Below are positions 14,001 to 15,979 of a stretch of 15,979 nt of DNA, one piece after another. A program made the translations under genes and the position numbers. The first letter of the stretch is position 1. Each line of letters begins with the position of its first letter. The DNA comes from JAIEPT01 sp038217425. GTDB lineage: Bacteria; Planctomycetota; Planctomycetia; Gemmatales; Gemmataceae. Under the pieces are notes generated by a model, which saw only the letters and a list, made by a program, of their open reading frames with translations, was not told the origin of the DNA and searched no databases. The stretch covers positions 1-15,979 of the forward strand of contig JBBQPM010000160.1 of NCBI GenBank assembly GCA_038217425.1. The letters are read 5' to 3'.

Positions 14001-15979
14001 ACTCCATCGTCGTCGATCGACGCAATACCCAGAATCCCTCCGATCGGCCCGATCTCTACATCGGCACCGACATCGGCGTCTTCAAGCTCGATCTCGCTGC
14101 CGGTCGTTGGGTCCGTTGGGGCGAGGCGCTGCCGAACGTCCGCGTCACGCAGCTCATCCTCAATCTCGACAACAACACGCTCACCGCCGTCACCTACGGG
14201 CGCGGCCTCTTCACGCTCCGTATGGACAAAGACAATCCCAGCCCCGGCGCCTTCCGCGCCGTCAGCGGCACCTCCGTCTGGCTCGGCAATATCACCCTCG
14301 CGGGCGATACCACCATCAGCGTCGAAGGCACCCAGACCCTACAAGACGGCAAGTCGTCCGCACAACTCTCCATCCTCGGCTCCCTCCGCGGTAACGCCAA
14401 CATCACCAAGGACGGACAAGGCAAACTCATCCTCGGCGGCAACAATACCTTCAGCGGCAACGTCTCGGTCGAAGAAGGCGTCCTCGGCGCCCGCAACCAA
14501 TCCGCCCTCGGCGCCCTCACCAACGACACCACCGTCAGCGACGGAGCCGCCCTGGAGATTCAGTCCAACCTCACCGCCGGCGACATCATCCTCAACGGCA
14601 ACGGCTACTCCTACAACGACCACTACGCCGGCGCCCTGCGAAACTCCACCAATATCAACGTCCTCACCGCCAACATCACGCTCAATCAAGGCTCCAACCG
14701 GACCCTTAACGAATTCGACGTCAATATCACCAATGGCGTCAATCTCATCCCCAACTTCTATCCCCCCTACGACCCCGCGCGCGTCAACCGCATCACCGTC
14801 GGCGTCGATACCGGGAGCCAACTCACCATCAACGGCGCCATCCGCGACGCGGTCGGCGGCTCCTCCGCCAACCTCGTCAAGGAACTCACCGGCAAGCTCA
14901 TCCTCACGCAAAACAGCACCTTCGACGGGGACTTCTACGTCAATCAGGGCATCCTCGCCGTCCAAAGCGACGCCGCCCTGGGAAGCGCCGCCGGCGGTAC
15001 CACCGTCTCCGACGGCGCCCAACTCCAGGTGCTCGGCAACATCACCGTCGTCGGCGAAGACCTCACCCTCTCCGGCAACGGTCTCGTCAATACCGGCGCC
15101 CTCAACAACGTCTCCGGTAACAACACGTGGGCCGGTAACGTTATCCTGACCTCCGTGCAGGCCTACTCCCCGGCGTCCGCTCCCTCCAACCTCGTCGGCA
15201 TCGGCGTCACCCAGGCCAACAGCACCCTCGCCCTCACCGGCATCGTCAGCGATCTCCCCGTCAACGTCTACGACCAGAACCGAAACTTCATCAACCTCCA
15301 CGCCCTCGGCTTCGACAAGGTCGGCCTCGGCCGACTCGTCGTCAACCAGGACAACACCTACCACGGCAATACCGTCGTCAGCGCCGGCTCGCTCATCAAC
15401 CAGCACCCCGGCGGCCTCGGACCCTCGAACATCGCCACCTCGATCTCTCAGTATGCGTCATCGGTGGTCAACTTCAGCTCCGAGTTCTCGACCCCCAACT
15501 GGTCGGCGCAGCAGGTACTCGGACTCCCCAATACCTTCGCCTACGGCGATTTCGGCAGTGCCTGGTCGGTCGCCGCCATCGACGGCTCCAACGAGTTCAT
15601 CACCGTTCGCTACACCACGCCCGTGCAAGCGACTTCCGTCGTCATCCGCGAAAGCTGGGGCAACGGCTTCGTCGATTTGGTCGAACTCATCGAACCCAAC
15701 GGCACGGCCCACACGATCTTCAACACCGCCACCGGCAGCGTCGACGACAGCTTGCCCGGAAGCGTCGTCGATTTCGACATCAACTTCCCGCTGACGCCGT
15801 ACTTCGTCGACCGCGTCCGCATTTCTTTCGACACGAACCACGCGATCGGGATCTGGGAGGAAATCGACTCGATCCAGCTCAACGGCCAGGTTTCGCTCTC
15901 GGGCAACGTGACCGTGAAGGCGGGAGCCACGCTGTCGCTCGACGATCCGACGGGGACCGGTTTTGCCGTTACCGGCAAG
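8054..15979 (+). CDS. Giant exported PATR-repeat / beta-propeller protein (3' end beyond window)
   Basis: The frame stays open from the ATG to the last base (2,642 codons, no stop), so the protein is larger than 2,642 residues. Residues 1-27 are basic and residues 28-40 are LRLEDLEDRLTPA, the planctomycete extracellular-protein N-terminal box; no ordinary signal peptide is seen. A WDG...NWDNPLNWVGDVAPVPGDD opening (44-80), usual for PATR proteins, follows. Repeats with the K-x-G-x-G-x-L pattern begin at residues 180, 312, 455, 608, 854, 1017, 2117, 2274 and 2420 and should form a long beta-helix. Between them lie a small beta domain (766-846), an Asp-box propeller (1095-2060) and a galactose-binding-like domain (2465-2611). 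Adhesion or surface attachment is inferred from this architecture. No enzyme active site is recognised and no C-terminal anchor is in view. Confidence 0.92.
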   Translation, partial: MDLSSFARWLKNLLGRSKSSPIRSRTRLRLEDLEDRLTPAVLVWDGHSDALPTTPTGSMNWDNPLNWVGDVAPVPGDDLEFASGSFMTTNLNNYPNGTQFGSITVSGNNFNLGGNSILLGNASVTGAGSINTNSFALNTRISNNITLLGNAENRQYITVNPGGATLTMTGTIADAFGDSSLSLSKDGFGILRLEADNSNFTGPITIEQGIVAVTHPNALGDSDLVDPLDRSHITIIEANAQLQLHGTGSTFNEHLLISGVGAAGDGALLNVQGNNTWTGFIDMDDNSGIGAAAGTRLRLDGQIADLGAGYNFDKVGLGEVVLGAANIYRGITTVQLGTLTLENPLGLGAAGTLASGTVVRSGIFGNATLRLDGGVGGGYTIVDELLTLNGLGDGNNGSLYNFSGDNAWTGNITIGSPIPLGADVYINTAPNTNLTVSGHVDNENSLTGLLPPFNLYKIGAGRLIFTQNNSYAGFTNIYYGTLNIRDSNALGSPQRGTIVQTGATLELEVDDQIDSINGSDPDVWKQISLSPREPLDIYGPGFGSNTTTGALLNISGRNIWDNDIYSGISGASIGVLPDDYTNANSTYETPVNQLTLHEDLFNFQGTEVTKVGTGELVIDGDKSLEGGVVILEGWITINSNESLGTPVVGIPQSAQAGTIVYPGAALHLKAQPGQNLTVPENLILADHGINSPYPFLHQQGALVNLVGNNTLVGNVQLAGQVGIGVQLEPNPSNSELTTTGVISDAVFGGTPINRDASGGGVAEDRFILPVPSTSGTFTVSWDFYGIPDSINVYYEGALLFASGVVSGTGTQVITYGPGTANSVLIVVNEGNTGLGGTAWEYAVTIPTFITGGGIDKLGPHRLNIQGYGTYRGNVNIQAGILRAQNDSALGYPDASSGSNGTFIGPGTALEIAPPLPNLTGGLTKGLQISYETLTIQSNGYNGVLTGGTLVHPLTVFAHDNVWRGPIVLEIPNDGIAGSPTTPTYALDIQGSARLQLLGNISDRLLDPDVTGAGIRTVNTGELLLAGRSSSYRGLTDIQAGVVTLQSSFALGAATGGTVVAAGASLNLQGSLSIGGENLTIHGTGAAATPPISNAWFAQGPAPVPAGITPGNLSTAGRMNALAVDPIDPNVIYGGAAGGGVWKTTDGGITWNPLLENIPALALFHPNVNFQTLVVSSIAIAPSDNRVIYVGTGEDHSAADSYYGRGVFRSVDSGITWTVLVDPTNFTTANDALGNPLNLASINKIVVDPFNSSRIWVAASDQAVIPGSAPSDNAGVWSFVSAGAPGTDGTSAGTWYNMTVGQTVPHNTYSVFPGVDEIQFYSVSATAGLAGTYNLSFAGDFAAISVNANAAAVQAALEGLTTIGTGNIVVTGTVGGFTLFFQGGTGTTNQPQAVVTNPGGPGGLAGTGIALSNTTLLQGSVGNVGSLISSITFGDSGRFTDILYQNGRLFMAYSGDTDITFSGFVGVNFVTRNVGLAEAGVYWTDTPLATTGATVTWQPNANNTVGSSPTLPRFGVLANDVITVSNNAAPVNALTLNYPGSTPLTLPVTANSRFPLGAGYDLRLAGSGNTVFVLIHTPTGPRVLRSQTLPGPNPVTAGDYWNLLPALPADVYAPSFIPGVTGYSNVFQATSNASLYVGGDSRIYRTTTANTAAPTWTEITTGTTLTGPHLAQHGSAVSGTRVLFAGDGGVYRFTPAGAAGNWASINGNLQTSLLRSAASNPNDFALGFQSSQGNGVASYNTSAPVANATYPATLIDNGDAGDIVVDPKNANTVYHIKRPFTASGSGPLTLEKSISGGLPGTWTTLTGAGTPNSITAPLVIDSINTSRLLVGSNGGILESINQGNTWVTLPGSVAPLAIAPAVYQGVYANDPAFPILTVPDKGASAYDADTIYAITANALQVTKNHAASWVSRIPTDPSTNLAMGSLSDVAVDPVNRDFVYVASNGLGRPKLLLSTNAGRNWIDLSFNLAPASPANTAGLDLPVNSIVVDRRNTQNPSDRPDLYIGTDIGVFKLDLAAGRWVRWGEALPNVRVTQLILNLDNNTLTAVTYGRGLFTLRMDKDNPSPGAFRAVSGTSVWLGNITLAGDTTISVEGTQTLQDGKSSAQLSILGSLRGNANITKDGQGKLILGGNNTFSGNVSVEEGVLGARNQSALGALTNDTTVSDGAALEIQSNLTAGDIILNGNGYSYNDHYAGALRNSTNINVLTANITLNQGSNRTLNEFDVNITNGVNLIPNFYPPYDPARVNRITVGVDTGSQLTINGAIRDAVGGSSANLVKELTGKLILTQNSTFDGDFYVNQGILAVQSDAALGSAAGGTTVSDGAQLQVLGNITVVGEDLTLSGNGLVNTGALNNVSGNNTWAGNVILTSVQAYSPASAPSNLVGIGVTQANSTLALTGIVSDLPVNVYDQNRNFINLHALGFDKVGLGRLVVNQDNTYHGNTVVSAGSLINQHPGGLGPSNIATSISQYASSVVNFSSEFSTPNWSAQQVLGLPNTFAYGDFGSAWSVAAIDGSNEFITVRYTTPVQATSVVIRESWGNGFVDLVELIEPNGTAHTIFNTATGSVDDSLPGSVVDFDINFPLTPYFVDRVRISFDTNHAIGIWEEIDSIQLNGQVSLSGNVTVKAGATLSLDDPTGTGFAVTGK
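8135..8173 (+). other. Planctomycete extracellular N-terminal box (LRLEDLEDRLTPA)
   Basis: Residues 28-40 of the giant protein follow a basic stretch (RSKSSPIRSRTR). This LExLEDR box is known at the N-terminus of many large planctomycete surface proteins and is thought to mark them for export. The form ending in LTPA is one I associate with Gemmatales; that link is from memory, not tested. Confidence 0.75.
8591..11332 (+). repeat. PATR-type composite repeats, first block (6 units)
   Basis: Six units start at codons 180, 312, 455, 608, 854 and 1017. Each has a first half of the form K-x-G-x-G-x-L-x-L...N-x-Y-x-G...G-x-L...ALG. A second half follows with LTL-x-G-x-G...NNTWxGN...GxIxD (for example NNTWTG near 278 and GVISD near 740). 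This matches the autotransporter-associated beta-strand (PATR) repeat family. The protein copies are divergent, and the DNA shows no near-identical tandem copies. Confidence 0.8.
10349..10591 (+). other. Small beta-rich domain between PATR units
   Basis: Residues ~766-846 break the repeat pattern. Motifs are DFYGIPDSINVYYEG (782-796) and VVNEGNTGLGGTAWEY. The style recalls small extracellular beta-sandwich domains in cyanobacterial and planctomycete surface proteins, but I cannot name the family with certainty. Confidence 0.5.
11333..14233 (+). other. BNR/Asp-box beta-propeller region
   Basis: Residues ~1094-2060 start with WFAQGPAPVPAGITPG and GRMNALAVDPIDPNVIYGG, and carry blades with Asp-box-like turns: KTTDGGITW (1142), RSVDSGITW (1208), ESINQGNTW (1837) and LSTNAGRNW (1952). 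The region closes with TYGRGLFTLRM (2047-2057). Repeated 'VDP..(N/D)...IY/VYVG' strands fit sialidase/VPS10-type propellers. Sialidase catalytic residues (the arginine triad) are not evident, so binding is likelier than catalysis. Confidence 0.75.
12002..12289 (+). other. 'AAVQAALE' beta module inside the propeller
   Basis: Residues ~1317-1412 read as a separate unit with TYNLSFAGDFAAISVNANAA, AAVQAALEGLTTIGTGNIVV and FTLFFQGGTGTTNQPQ. This pattern (beta strand, short AAxVQxALE helix, GNVxV strand, VxFxGxxxGxNxP) recurs in large planctomycete surface proteins. It interrupts the blade sequence. Confidence 0.6.
14402..15445 (+). repeat. PATR-type composite repeats, second block (3 units)
   Basis: Units begin at codons 2117 (TKDGQGKLILGGNNTFSG), 2274 (VKELTGKLILTQNSTFDG) and 2420 (FDKVGLGRLVVNQDNTYHG), spaced 157 and 146 residues. 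The middle unit holds LTLSGNG, NNTWAGN and GIVSD, the same second half as in the first block. Confidence 0.8.
15446..15886 (+). other. Galactose-binding-like beta domain
   Basis: Residues ~2465-2611 leave the repeat pattern, with WSAQQVLGLPNTFAYGDFG, ITVRYTTPVQATSVVIRESWG and a closing IWEEIDSIQLNG. The order (surface strand, 'VLGxPN', xxVxIRExxGNGFV, final EEIDxIxL) fits jelly-roll carbohydrate- or surface-binding domains of the galactose-binding-like superfamily. The PATR-like pattern resumes right after it (VSLSGNVTVKAGATLSL). Confidence 0.6.

Noticed and set aside
13710..15149. 479-residue Ser/Pro/Thr-rich plus-strand frame
   Set aside because: It is an out-of-frame reading of the giant gene; the in-frame product carries the propeller end and PATR repeats.
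14339..15406. 355-residue minus-strand frame
   Set aside because: Same artefact as the larger antisense frame: acidic, Val/Gly/Asp-rich, complementary to the repeat-coding strand.

Overview
The window (15,979 bases, GC-rich) looks like a chromosomal piece of a planctomycete, probably from the Gemmatales or a relative. The evidence is a PSCyt2/PSD1 (DUF1549/DUF1553) c-type cytochrome gene directly followed by a DUF1501 gene, a secreted GFO/IDH/MocA-type protein, a protein with pre-peptidase-like (PPC) domains, and a giant surface-type protein that opens with the planctomycete 'LEDLEDRLTPA' box. The taxon is inferred from gene content only; no ribosomal marker is present.

Layout: bases 1-293 hold no gene and are packed with inverted repeats. 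Four genes then lie on the minus strand. In order of transcription they are a secreted GFO/IDH-like protein (7758 to 6721), a DUF1549/DUF1553 protein (6604 to 4193), a DUF1501 protein (4171 to 2831) and a PPC-domain protein (2663 to 294). The middle two are only 21 bases apart and are surely co-transcribed. A 131-bp inverted-repeat element separates DUF1501 from the PPC gene. A smaller palindrome separates the GFO/IDH gene from the DUF1549 gene.

From 8054 to the right edge a single plus-strand reading frame stays open for all 2,642 codons without a stop. It encodes a giant, almost certainly exported protein that continues beyond the window. It is built from PATR-type (autotransporter-associated beta-strand) composite repeats of about 130-165 residues. 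Into these are set a small beta-rich domain, a large Asp-box beta-propeller (residues ~1095-2060, itself carrying a separate 'AAVQAALE' beta module) and a galactose-binding-like domain near the right edge. The long antisense frames in this region are artefacts of its strong preference for C at third codon positions.

Working together: all four minus-strand products carry export signals (Sec-type, or Tat-type for DUF1501). This is consistent with a periplasmic or cell-envelope group with c-type haem, an alkaline-phosphatase-like fold and a binding protein. No substrate can be deduced. The giant gene is divergent from this group across a 295-bp intergenic region, so shared control is possible but unproven.
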